Positions 1 through 7,629 of a DNA stretch of 64,000 nucleotides are shown here, piece by piece (position 1 is the stretch's first letter; each line of letters begins with the position of its first letter). The notes under the pieces are model-generated. The model made no database searches. It saw only the letters and a list, made by a program, of their open reading frames with translations, and had not been told where the DNA came from. Origin of the DNA: Bacteroidota bacterium (GTDB lineage: Bacteria > Bacteroidota > Bacteroidia > Chitinophagales > Chitinophagaceae); the NCBI GenBank assembly GCA_023387985.1, contig JAEWHC010000009.1, positions 1,240,001 through 1,304,000 on the forward strand, written 5' to 3'. A program made the translations under genes and the position numbers.

Positions 1-1088
1 AATACATTTGTATCACGGGTTCCACCGTTATTCCGGTTGCTGCTGAACAGAATTTTCTTACCGTCAAAACTGAACATGGGGAAGGCATCAAAGCCTTTGT
101 CACGGGTTACTTTTTGCAGGTTGCTGCCGTCTTCATTCATTGTATAAATATTGAACGGAAAACCACGCTTGTATTCATGGTTGCTGGCAAAAATGATCCG
201 CTTACTGTCGGGCATGTAATTTGGGGCCCAGTTGGCTTGACCAAAATCACTTACCTGCCTTACATTGCTTCCATCAGCATTGGCCACATAAACTTCCATA
301 TTGGTTGGCGCCACCAGGTTTTCCGCAAGCAGTTCCTTATATTCTTTTATTTCTGCATCCGTTTTGGGCCGGCTTGCCCGCCAGATGATCTTGCTGCCAT
401 CGGGGCTATACCAGGCACCACCATCATAACCGAGGTCATGTGTGATCTGTACTTCTTTTCCGGTATTCAGATCCATCACCCACAATTCCAGGTCGCCGCT
501 TTTGGTAGAGGTATAGACCATTTTGTTTCCATCCGGGCTCAGCGTGGCTTCAGCGTCGTATCCGGCTGAATAGGTAAGTTGCTTTACAATTTTGCCATTG
601 AGGTCTGCAACAAAAATATCATAGGTAGGATACAGGGGCCAGATGTAACGGTTGCCATATTTTGCACGATCGGGTACGGGCGGGCAATCGTTGCTGCCCA
701 GGTGGGTAGAGGCATAAACCACATGCTTATTGTCTTTCATAAAATATGCGCAGGTGGTGCGACCTTTACCGGTGCTTATCATTTTGGCTTCAAATTTTTC
801 ACCGGGTTTGGTGGGTAATTTGCCTACAAAGATCTGATCGCAAAAAATGCCTTCTGCCGGATTGGTTTTTTGAAAGACCACCCATTTGTTGTCGTAGCTG
901 AAATAAGCTTCAGCATTATCACCCCCAAAAGTAAGCTGTTGTACATTGGCAAAATGATGCTCGTCGGGATAATGAACAGTATCATCAAAAACAAGTGCCG
1001 TTTCGGCTGATCTTTCCTGGAAGGAGGAGAGTGCGGCCAGCAATAATGCGGCAGGCAGCAGGAATAGTAATGGACGCATATTTTTCAT
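1..1088 (-). CDS. TolB-like WD40/PD40 beta-propeller protein (3' part missing)
   Basis: The gene runs in from the left edge, so only its first 362 codons are present. They begin with a hydrophobic signal sequence (about residues 1-24) and continue with beta-propeller repeats whose cores are visible as SPDGNKMVY, SPDGSKIIW and SFDGKKILF. This pattern is known from TolB and from periplasmic or surface sensor and peptidase propellers in Bacteroidota. A catalytic or peptidoglycan-binding domain could follow outside the window. ATG at 1088 is used; a second ATG at 1079 is equally possible. A TACCTTTG promoter box sits only 7 nt upstream, which suggests a leaderless or near-leaderless transcript. 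The exact function cannot be told from this part. Confidence 0.8.
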   Translation of the reverse strand, partial: MKNMRPLLFLLPAALLLAALSSFQERSAETALVFDDTVHYPDEHHFANVQQLTFGGDNAEAYFSYDNKWVVFQKTNPAEGIFCDQIFVGKLPTKPGEKFEAKMISTGKGRTTCAYFMKDNKHVVYASTHLGSNDCPPVPDRAKYGNRYIWPLYPTYDIFVADLNGKIVKQLTYSAGYDAEATLSPDGNKMVYTSTKSGDLELWVMDLNTGKEVQITHDLGYDGGAWYSPDGSKIIWRASRPKTDAEIKEYKELLAENLVAPTNMEVYVANADGSNVRQVSDFGQANWAPNYMPDSKRIIFASNHEYKRGFPFNIYTMNEDGSNLQKVTRDKGFDAFPMFSFDGKKILFSSNRNNGGTRDTNV

Positions 1089-1095
1089 AGGTATG

Positions 1096-1103
1096 CAAAG
1101 GTA
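1096..1103 (-). promoter_or_regulatory. Bacteroidota -7 promoter element (TACCTTTG)
   Basis: Exact match to TAnnTTTG, 7 nt upstream of the propeller gene start. A TTTG-like -33 element is not evident. If used, transcription would start at or next to the ATG. Confidence 0.45.
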
Positions 1104-1161
1104 ACCGGCACAGCCGTTTTGCTTTACATGAGATTGTCATGGAATTGTAAAGTTGATCTGG

Positions 1162-1878
1162 TTATAAGCCAAGAACATCCTTCATAGAGAATATTCCCTG
1201 TTTGCCCTTCAGGAATTCAGCAGCCAGTACGGCACCAAGAGCGAAGCCTTCGCGGTTGTGGGCAGTATGTGTTATCTGAATATCATCAACCGGGCTGCTG
1301 TAGGTTACGGAATGCGTGCCGGCTGCGGGATCTTCCCTTTTGAAAACCAAAGACAATTCGGTTTCATCGCGAGCCTCCCGGTTTACCCAGTGTTTTTTGC
1401 GTGAAATGGCTTCGAGGATCTGCTCGGCCAGGGTAATGCCTGTACCGCTTGGAGCGTCTTTTTTTCCGGTATGATGGATTTCCTCTATGGAAACATCGTA
1501 TTGGGGATGGTTTTGCATCAGCCTGGCCAGCTGTTTGTTGACCTCAAAAAACAACTGAACGCCAACGCTGAAGTTTGTCGCCTGGATGAGCGCTCCGTTT
1601 TTCTGCCGGCAGGTTTCTTCAACCCGCGCAAGATGGCGATGCCAGCCCGTGGTACCTGTAACCACCGGAACCCCTGCGTTTATGGCAACCAACAGGTTAT
1701 GCACGGCTGCATCCGGCTGGGTAAATTCAATGGCTACATCGGCTTCTTTAAGGGCATTTAAACCCAGGGCGGTTTTATTGGAAGAACTTATAATCAGGCA
1801 AATTTCATGGCCCCGCTCAAGAGCGATCCTTTCAATGGCCCTGCCCATTCTACCGTACCCGATCAGTGCAATTTTCAT
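1162..1878 (-). CDS. dapB: 4-hydroxy-tetrahydrodipicolinate reductase
   Basis: DapB catalyses the NAD(P)H-dependent reduction step of the diaminopimelate/lysine pathway in the cytoplasm, feeding peptidoglycan synthesis. The N-terminal Rossmann motif GYGRMG is at residues 7-12 and GTTGW at 75-79. The signature E-x-H-H-x-x-K-x-DAPSGT occupies residues 133-146, with H135 and K139 matching the catalytic His and Lys. At 238 aa it is shorter than the E. coli enzyme (273 aa), as is common in this phylum. Its ATG lies one nucleotide after the DUF5683 stop, so it is probably the last gene of the parA-parB-DUF5683-dapB transcription unit. Confidence 0.96.
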   Translation of the reverse strand: MKIALIGYGRMGRAIERIALERGHEICLIISSSNKTALGLNALKEADVAIEFTQPDAAVHNLLVAINAGVPVVTGTTGWHRHLARVEETCRQKNGALIQATNFSVGVQLFFEVNKQLARLMQNHPQYDVSIEEIHHTGKKDAPSGTGITLAEQILEAISRKKHWVNREARDETELSLVFKREDPAAGTHSVTYSSPVDDIQITHTAHNREGFALGAVLAAEFLKGKQGIFSMKDVLGL

Positions 1879-1879
1879 A

Positions 1880-2548
1880 TTATTTAATGCTTACTGTTTT
1901 CTTGTTATCCGAAATATTGAAAACCAGGCTGACGCCTACCGTGCGGAATTGAGGTGAGATCTTGGGTTGTATACGCATACTGAGATCATCGCTTACATCA
2001 AAATCTCTCAGGTGAGCGAAAACCGCGGCATCAACAACATTCAATCCCCAGGCACCCACAAAGTAAAGTACGCTGTAATCCACATCACGCCGGTAAGCAT
2101 CGCGGTAAAAGCGAATGGAATTGGGCTGGTTGAGGATGGGGCGTAAATAGTCCGGAAAATCTTCTGGTTCCCAGGTTGAATTCGGATCCATGAGAACCCG
2201 GTAAGTATCCCGCAATTCTTTATAACGGGTGACATTGGTAAAAAACATATAGGCTGGAATAGAGAGACCGCCATAAACGATCGGAACTTTCCATGCCTGT
2301 TTGTTGGATATCTGCCCCCATCCGGGGATGACGGCGCTGCGTATGATGGCTTTGCGGATATCCTGTTTTCTTACTGAATCCACATAGTCAGTCGAATCTT
2401 TTCCGGTTAGTGTTGAATCCACAACAATTATCCGTTTGCGCTTATTTACTTTTTGGGCATGGGTATGCACTGGGCAGGTAAGCACAATGCCGGTTGCCAG
2501 GAGCAACAAAACAAATACAGGGAAATTTTTAAATTGAAACCCCAACAA
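1880..2548 (-). CDS. DUF5683 domain protein, membrane-associated
   Basis: A 222-aa protein with an N-terminal hydrophobic segment (about residues 8-30) that may be a signal peptide or anchor. The conserved block AIIRSAVIPGWGQI lies near residues 68-81, followed by further hydrophobic stretches; this block is the hallmark of DUF5683, whose function is unknown. The start codon lies inside the end of parB (20-bp overlap), so translation is probably coupled. Position between parB and dapB is a recurrent Bacteroidota arrangement, but this does not by itself show a role in segregation. Confidence 0.8.
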   Translation of the reverse strand: MLGFQFKNFPVFVLLLLATGIVLTCPVHTHAQKVNKRKRIIVVDSTLTGKDSTDYVDSVRKQDIRKAIIRSAVIPGWGQISNKQAWKVPIVYGGLSIPAYMFFTNVTRYKELRDTYRVLMDPNSTWEPEDFPDYLRPILNQPNSIRFYRDAYRRDVDYSVLYFVGAWGLNVVDAAVFAHLRDFDVSDDLSMRIQPKISPQFRTVGVSLVFNISDNKKTVSIK

Positions 2549-3443
2549 GTTGCAGAATTTTATTTAACTCATCTACGGAATAATAATCCAGGGTAATGCT
2601 TCCGGATTTTTCCGAATTCTTTTTCAATGTTACCCTGGTTCCGAAATGTGATGCTAATTTATCTTCAATTCGCTTGTAAGTATGGTCGAGCTCAGCTTTC
2701 GAAGGTTTTTTAGCGCTGCCTTGTGATTTCTTGTACAAATTGCGCACAAGTTGTTCGGTTTGCCTTACTGACAATCCTTTGGAGGTAATTTCTTTAAACA
2801 GGTAAAGCTGTTTGTCAATTTCATCTACATTTACCAGCGCACGTGCGTGGCCCATGCTCAGCAAGCCGCTTCGGACGGCGATTTGCAGGTCAGGAGGCAA
2901 TTTGAGTAATCGAATATAATTGGCTACGGTTGAACGCTCTTTCCCCATTCGTTCAGCAACCTCTTCCTGAGTATAATGGAGTTCGTCCATCAGCCTCTTG
3001 TAGCTTAAAGAAATTTCAATAGCATTCAGGTCTTCACGCTGCAGGTTTTCCAGCAGGGAAAGTTCAAGGATCTGGTTGTCATTTGCTTCGCGGATGTAGA
3101 CGGGTATATCCTGGAGGCCGGCCATTTTTGATGCCCGGAAGCGGCGTTCACCGGCAATAATGCGGTATTTATCGTCGCCTATACGGGTAACGGTAAGGGG
3201 TTGAATGATGTTATGGATTCTAATGGAAGCCGCCAGTTCTTCAAGGGCTTTTTCATCAAAATCTTTACGGGGCTGCCTGGGATTGGCCGTTATCAAAGAA
3301 ATGGGAATGCGCATGATGCCGGTGGATCGCGTTACCACATCCTGCCGCAAATGTCCATCCTTGGTTTTCAGGTCTGCGTCTATATTGGAAAGCAGACTTT
3401 TCAGTCCGCGGTTGATCATCGATTTCTGGTCAGCTTTGCTCAT
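2529..3443 (-). CDS. parB: Chromosome-partitioning protein ParB/Spo0J family
   Basis: ParB is the parS-binding CTPase that spreads on DNA and works with ParA to segregate chromosome origins. The N-terminal domain has NPRQPR at 54-59 and the CTP-binding GERRFRA box at 98-104. The ENLQREDLN motif (132-140) and a helix-turn-helix (about 158-182) follow, with a C-terminal dimerisation region. At 304 aa it has typical chromosomal ParB length. It starts 34 bp after the parA stop on the same strand, confirming a ParABS pair. No complete parS site was recognised in this window. Confidence 0.96.
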   Translation of the reverse strand: MSKADQKSMINRGLKSLLSNIDADLKTKDGHLRQDVVTRSTGIMRIPISLITANPRQPRKDFDEKALEELAASIRIHNIIQPLTVTRIGDDKYRIIAGERRFRASKMAGLQDIPVYIREANDNQILELSLLENLQREDLNAIEISLSYKRLMDELHYTQEEVAERMGKERSTVANYIRLLKLPPDLQIAVRSGLLSMGHARALVNVDEIDKQLYLFKEITSKGLSVRQTEQLVRNLYKKSQGSAKKPSKAELDHTYKRIEDKLASHFGTRVTLKKNSEKSGSITLDYYSVDELNKILQLVGVSI

Positions 3444-3477
3444 GAAACAAATTCAGGTATTTAAAAAAGCATTTTCT

Positions 3478-4278
3478 CTAATTGATATAACGGTCAGCTT
3501 CAGCAATTTTGGTCATATTGTTTTTTTGCAATACTTCCTTGGCAAGGTGCATATAATTGTTTGCGCCTTTGCTTTCACTATCATAAAGTATGACCGGTTT
3601 ACCGGCGCTCGGCGCTTCGGCAAGCCGGGTATTGCGATGGATTATGGTTTGAAAAACAAGGTCGTCAAAATGTTTGCGCACTTCACTCACCACCTGGTTG
3701 CATAGGCGCAGACGACCATCATACATCGTCATCAATATGCCTTCTATCTCCAATTCAGTATTTAAGCGTCCCTGCACGATTTTTATTGTATTCAGTAGTT
3801 TCCCGAGGCCCTCGAGTGCGAAAAATTCAGTCTGTACCGGAATGATAACGGCATCGCTTGCTACAAGTGCATTTACGGTTATTAATCCCAATGAAGGTGA
3901 ACAATCAATAATGATAATGTCGTAGCGGTCTTGCACCGTAGAAAGAACCCGCTTCAGGATATTTTCACGGTTGGGCATATTGATCATTTCAATTTCGGCG
4001 CCAACCAGATCAATATGTGAAGGCAGAAGGTCAAGGTAAGGGATTTCAGTTTTTAATATAGCCTCTGCAGCGGGTGTCTCGTTTACAAAACAATCGTAAA
4101 GGCTGGTGGTTATGTTTTGCAGGTCAAAGCCCAAACCGGTGGTGGTATTGGCTTGGGGGTCGCCATCTACCAGCAGGGTACGGTATTCTAAAATAGCTAT
4201 GCTTGCTGCCAGGTTAATGGAGGTAGTGGTTTTACCCACCCCGCCTTTTTGATTTGCAATTCCTATAGTCCGGGCCAT
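3478..4278 (-). CDS. parA: Chromosome-partitioning ATPase ParA/Soj
   Basis: ParA is the Walker-type ATPase that binds nucleoid DNA non-specifically and is driven off by ParB. The deviant Walker A KGGVGKTT is at residues 11-18, the A' motif DGDPQAN near 38-44, and the Walker B region reads DIIIIDCSPSLG in mid-protein. At 266 aa it lacks the N-terminal extension of plasmid type Ia ParA proteins, so it is the short chromosomal (Soj) form. It starts 8 bp after the upstream hydrolase stop and is followed by parB. Confidence 0.96.
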   Translation of the reverse strand: MARTIGIANQKGGVGKTTTSINLAASIAILEYRTLLVDGDPQANTTTGLGFDLQNITTSLYDCFVNETPAAEAILKTEIPYLDLLPSHIDLVGAEIEMINMPNRENILKRVLSTVQDRYDIIIIDCSPSLGLITVNALVASDAVIIPVQTEFFALEGLGKLLNTIKIVQGRLNTELEIEGILMTMYDGRLRLCNQVVSEVRKHFDDLVFQTIIHRNTRLAEAPSAGKPVILYDSESKGANNYMHLAKEVLQKNNMTKIAEADRYIN

Positions 4279-4286
4279 GTATTCTT

Positions 4287-4979
4287 TTAGTCTTTTGATT
4301 GGAGTTCAATGGTAGAACCGATTTCCGGCAGAAAAAGTTCGACATCTTTCTCTGCAAAAATAGAAACGGCCTCTTCCTTATCAATAATAATGTATCCAAA
4401 GGTATCATAATGCACGCCAACAACCTTGGGTGCTTCCACCCAATTTGCGGCAACGGCAGCATCTTCGGCCCCCATGGTAAAATTGTCACCAATGGGCAGA
4501 ACGGCAAACCGCAGATTGGCCCACATGGGAATCAGTTTCATGTCCATCGTGAGTGCCGTGTCTCCTGAATAATAAAAGTCTCCGTGGGGTGTGCTGATCA
4601 CAAATCCCATCGGGTTTGCTCCATAAGTGCCGTCGGGGAAAACGCTGCTGTGATGGGCCACAACACATTTTACCACCCCAAAATCGAAATGACGGCGTCC
4701 ACCTGTATTCATGGGATGCACATCTTCATAGCCATTTTTGTTAAACCATCCCATCAGTTCAAAAGCGCAGATAATGGTAGCCTTCGTGTTCCTGACAATT
4801 TCCAGGGCATCGGCCATATGGTCTTCATGGGCATGCGAGATCAGGATATAATCGCACTCAATGCCCTGGATGTCCACTGCTTTGGCCAGTTCATTGCCTT
4901 TGATGAACGGGTCGAAAAGCAAGCGATGGGTTCCCGTGTTTACCAGAAAACAAGAATGTCCGTAGAAAGTTAGCTTCAT
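4287..4979 (-). CDS. Metal-dependent hydrolase, UPF0173 / metallo-beta-lactamase fold
   Basis: A 230-aa cytoplasmic protein of the UPF0173 family. The binuclear metal site appears as SHAHEDH at residues 48-54 (H-x-H-x-DH), with further ligands expected at the VVAHHS and YSGDTA stretches. The substrate is not known for this family. It lies 8 bp upstream of parA on the same strand and may be the first gene of that operon. The start is the first Met, giving MKLTFYGHS, the usual beginning of the fold. Confidence 0.87.
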   Translation of the reverse strand: MKLTFYGHSCFLVNTGTHRLLFDPFIKGNELAKAVDIQGIECDYILISHAHEDHMADALEIVRNTKATIICAFELMGWFNKNGYEDVHPMNTGGRRHFDFGVVKCVVAHHSSVFPDGTYGANPMGFVISTPHGDFYYSGDTALTMDMKLIPMWANLRFAVLPIGDNFTMGAEDAAVAANWVEAPKVVGVHYDTFGYIIIDKEEAVSIFAEKDVELFLPEIGSTIELQSKD

Positions 4980-5123
4980 CCCGGTTCAAAATTTAGGTTT
5001 CACATAGGAAATGCAGGCTGAAAAAAGTTCGAACTTTGCGTCCTTGAGTGAAAAATGAAATATAATTACGTTTCCATGCAAATATGCAACTTGCATGGGG
5101 CATTTTCAAAGTGAATTATTTAT

Positions 5124-6380
5124 ATGCGGACATTAGGTGGACAGCTTTTCTTATTTGCATTGGTCATATTCCTGAACTTTTATACGTTTTCAGCCATAAA
5201 AACCGTAACGGAAACCTGGCAGCCGAAAAACCGTACCCTTGTGCATATTGCCTACTGGTCAATTGCTGTACTGGTATTGCTCTGTTTTGCTTCATTTTGG
5301 TTTATCAGTGTCGACCAGGTTCCGCGGCAGGTACGTTCGGTTATTTTTTCGCTTTGTATTGCTTTTGTGCTGAGCCAGGTGCTTGCCAGCCTGTTTTTTT
5401 TAATGGATGACTTGCGCCGCCTCAGCATTTGGGTCCTTCAGCTATTCGGTTTGCGATCAACTGAAAATTTGGCAGTGGAACCCGGCAAAGAAAATGCCAT
5501 CAGCCGGAGCATTTTTCTCAGCTGGCTCGGACTGACCCTTGGCGCTACACTTTTCGGTACTTTCATTTACGGCCTCAGCAACAAATACAATTACCAGGTA
5601 CGGAGGGTCAAATTGAATTTTCCCAATGTTCCACTGGCGTTCAAAGGCATGAAAATGATCCAGATCAGCGATATCCACAGCGGAAGTTTTACACGACCGG
5701 AATTGCTGCAACCCGGGGTGGACCTGATCAACAGGGAAAATGCGGACCTTATTTTTTTTACCGGCGACCTGGTAAATGACGAAGCCCGGGAAATGGAACC
5801 TTTCACAGAATTATTCGGCAAGTTGAAGGCCAAAGAAGGCATTTATTCAATATTTGGCAACCATGATTATGGTGATTACAAGCAATGGAAATCCGCTGAC
5901 GAAAAGCAGGAAAATATTGAATCCCTCAAAAATGTACACCGGCAGCTGGGTTGGAACCTGCTGTGGGATGATCATGTGGTTTTGCAACGGGGTGACGCAA
6001 AAATTGGGCTGCTTGGTGTTCAGAATATAAGCGGAAAAGGTCGCTTCCGGTCTTACGGCTCACTGCAAAAAGCCAATGCCTTTCGTGAAGAAGTGCCGTT
6101 CAAGATATTGCTGAGTCACGACCCAAGCCACTGGGAAGCAGAGGTGTTGAAATCATACCCCGATATTGACCTTACCCTGAGCGGGCATACACATGGTATG
6201 CAATATGGTGTCGATATTCCCGGAATCCGCTGGAGCCCCGTGCAGTGGGTGTATAAATACTGGGCCGGCCTGTATACCCGGGGAAATCAGCAGTTGTATG
6301 TAAACAGGGGTTTTGGATTTATCGGTTATCCGGGAAGAGTAGGTATACTGCCGGAAATCACCGTATTTGAATTTGCGTGA
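5124..6380 (+). CDS. Membrane-anchored metallophosphoesterase (YkuE-like)
   Basis: The first 150 residues hold four to five transmembrane segments (about 8-25, 45-63, 72-93, 130-150). The remainder is a calcineurin-like phosphoesterase domain. Metal and phosphate ligands are complete: D183 and H185 (DIHSG), D215 (GDLVND), GNHD at 245-248, H332 (LLSHDPSHW) and GHTHG at 354-358. Family members hydrolyse phosphoesters, in some cases lipid headgroups, at the outer face of the membrane; the substrate here is unknown. It is a stand-alone gene divergent from the UPF0173 gene. Confidence 0.88.
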   Translation: MRTLGGQLFLFALVIFLNFYTFSAIKTVTETWQPKNRTLVHIAYWSIAVLVLLCFASFWFISVDQVPRQVRSVIFSLCIAFVLSQVLASLFFLMDDLRRLSIWVLQLFGLRSTENLAVEPGKENAISRSIFLSWLGLTLGATLFGTFIYGLSNKYNYQVRRVKLNFPNVPLAFKGMKMIQISDIHSGSFTRPELLQPGVDLINRENADLIFFTGDLVNDEAREMEPFTELFGKLKAKEGIYSIFGNHDYGDYKQWKSADEKQENIESLKNVHRQLGWNLLWDDHVVLQRGDAKIGLLGVQNISGKGRFRSYGSLQKANAFREEVPFKILLSHDPSHWEAEVLKSYPDIDLTLSGHTHGMQYGVDIPGIRWSPVQWVYKYWAGLYTRGNQQLYVNRGFGFIGYPGRVGILPEITVFEFA

Positions 6381-6494
6381 CCAGAAAGGCAAAATAAAAA
6401 TTAAACCCATTAACCTTGTGGACATCCAATAAAAGATTGAATTTCCAGCCATGAATTTGGTATACATTGCAATGAAAATAAAAATGGCATCGCT

Positions 6495-7523
6495 ATGAAA
6501 AAGCCTGGCCTCATGTTCCTTTTCCCGGTATTCATGTTGCTCTTCAGTCCGGTGGTTACTTTTTCCCAAAATCCAGATTTTACGAATATTGACACCACAG
6601 CAGTTTATGATTCGCTGATCCAGGAATTGCTGATGCTGGGCATGCTCGAAAAACCGCAGCATAGTTTTTTTGACCTGAATACCGGCCTGGGTAACGGTAC
6701 CTATGCATTGCAATCCAAAACCGGAATGGTAAATCAGCATTCTCTTTTTTTTAATGCCGGAGCCGGTTATTATCACAAAAGCGGCTTCTCTTTGTCCGGT
6801 GGAATGAATGCAGGCCATGATGGCAGTAAGACCAGGATAATGCAGGGATATATTTCTCCCTCTTTTGATCATTATGGCGACAAGGTGAAGACCGGCCTGA
6901 GTTTTTTTCGATATTTCAACAACAAGAACACGGAAATGTATTTATCACCCCTTGTGAATGAATTTTATGGTTATGTACAATACAACAGATGGTACCTTAT
7001 GCCAAAACTTGCTGTGGATTATGCCTGGGGTTCCGTAGAAGAATTGCAGCAGATTGCCAGGTTGGATACCGTTCAACAGGGCAGGGGAAGGGGTAGAGGA
7101 GCTATAGTGCGGCGGGTTACACAGGAAATATCTACGGTTTCTTATCCTTTTGACGTTTCCTTGATTTTCAGTTTGAAACACGATTATTATCCGCGGATCG
7201 CCAAAAAAGCGATTCTTTATTCGCCTTCTGTTTCTGTTATTGCAGGCACTGGACGTTATGGCAGCAATCTTGCGGTAAATTCTATCGGCAACCGGCTTTA
7301 CAATACCGGCCAGTCAGGATCGAGTCTGCTACAGTCACCTGAGGGCAGCAGCACAACCGCGACCAACGATTTTATGCTGACCAACCTGAACCTGGTGCAG
7401 AATGTACAGGCGAGTTTTGGAAAAACCTATGGATACGCGCAGTTGCTGATAAGTTACAATATGCCTGAGGTATACCGGGGCTGGAGCACTTTTTTCGCCC
7501 TTGGGGCAGGCATCACGCTTTGA
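6495..7523 (+). CDS. Predicted outer-membrane beta-barrel-like protein, unknown function
   Basis: A 342-aa secreted protein with a signal peptide ending near residues 24-25 (TFSQ). The mature part is rich in alternating aromatic and polar strands (for example FNAGAGYYHKSGFSLSGG) and ends FFALGAGITL, a typical barrel-closing terminal strand. An Arg/Gly-rich patch (QGRGRGRGA) in the middle probably forms a loop. I recognise no family. It stands alone before lon. An outer-membrane location is inferred from the signal peptide and strand pattern only. Confidence 0.65.
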   Translation: MKKPGLMFLFPVFMLLFSPVVTFSQNPDFTNIDTTAVYDSLIQELLMLGMLEKPQHSFFDLNTGLGNGTYALQSKTGMVNQHSLFFNAGAGYYHKSGFSLSGGMNAGHDGSKTRIMQGYISPSFDHYGDKVKTGLSFFRYFNNKNTEMYLSPLVNEFYGYVQYNRWYLMPKLAVDYAWGSVEELQQIARLDTVQQGRGRGRGAIVRRVTQEISTVSYPFDVSLIFSLKHDYYPRIAKKAILYSPSVSVIAGTGRYGSNLAVNSIGNRLYNTGQSGSSLLQSPEGSSTTATNDFMLTNLNLVQNVQASFGKTYGYAQLLISYNMPEVYRGWSTFFALGAGITL

Positions 7524-7588
7524 AATCGCGGGTCTGTGTCAAAACGGCAAATATTCATGGCTGGCATCAATATTGACAGCTTAACCAA

Positions 7589-7623
7589 TAATTTCGAAGC
7601 TTCAAATGTGACTTCGCGAAATT
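7589..7623 (+). promoter_or_regulatory. Near-consensus -7 box and imperfect inverted repeat upstream of lon
   Basis: TAATTTCG (7589-7596) matches TAnnTTTG at seven of eight positions, 33 nt before the lon ATG. The same bases form the left arm of an imperfect inverted repeat: AATTTCGAAG pairs with CTTCGCGAAATT (two extra bases on the right arm). It could be a leader hairpin or an operator for heat or stress control; this is inference. Confidence 0.3.
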
Positions 7624-7629
7624 CCCAAT

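Noticed and set aside
4999..5012. GTTTCAC near the parA operon, possible parS
   Set aside because: The second half (ATAGGAAA) departs from the consensus at several positions.
6153..6872. 239-codon minus-strand open frame across the phosphoesterase end
   Set aside because: It overlaps two well-supported plus-strand genes and lacks conserved features.
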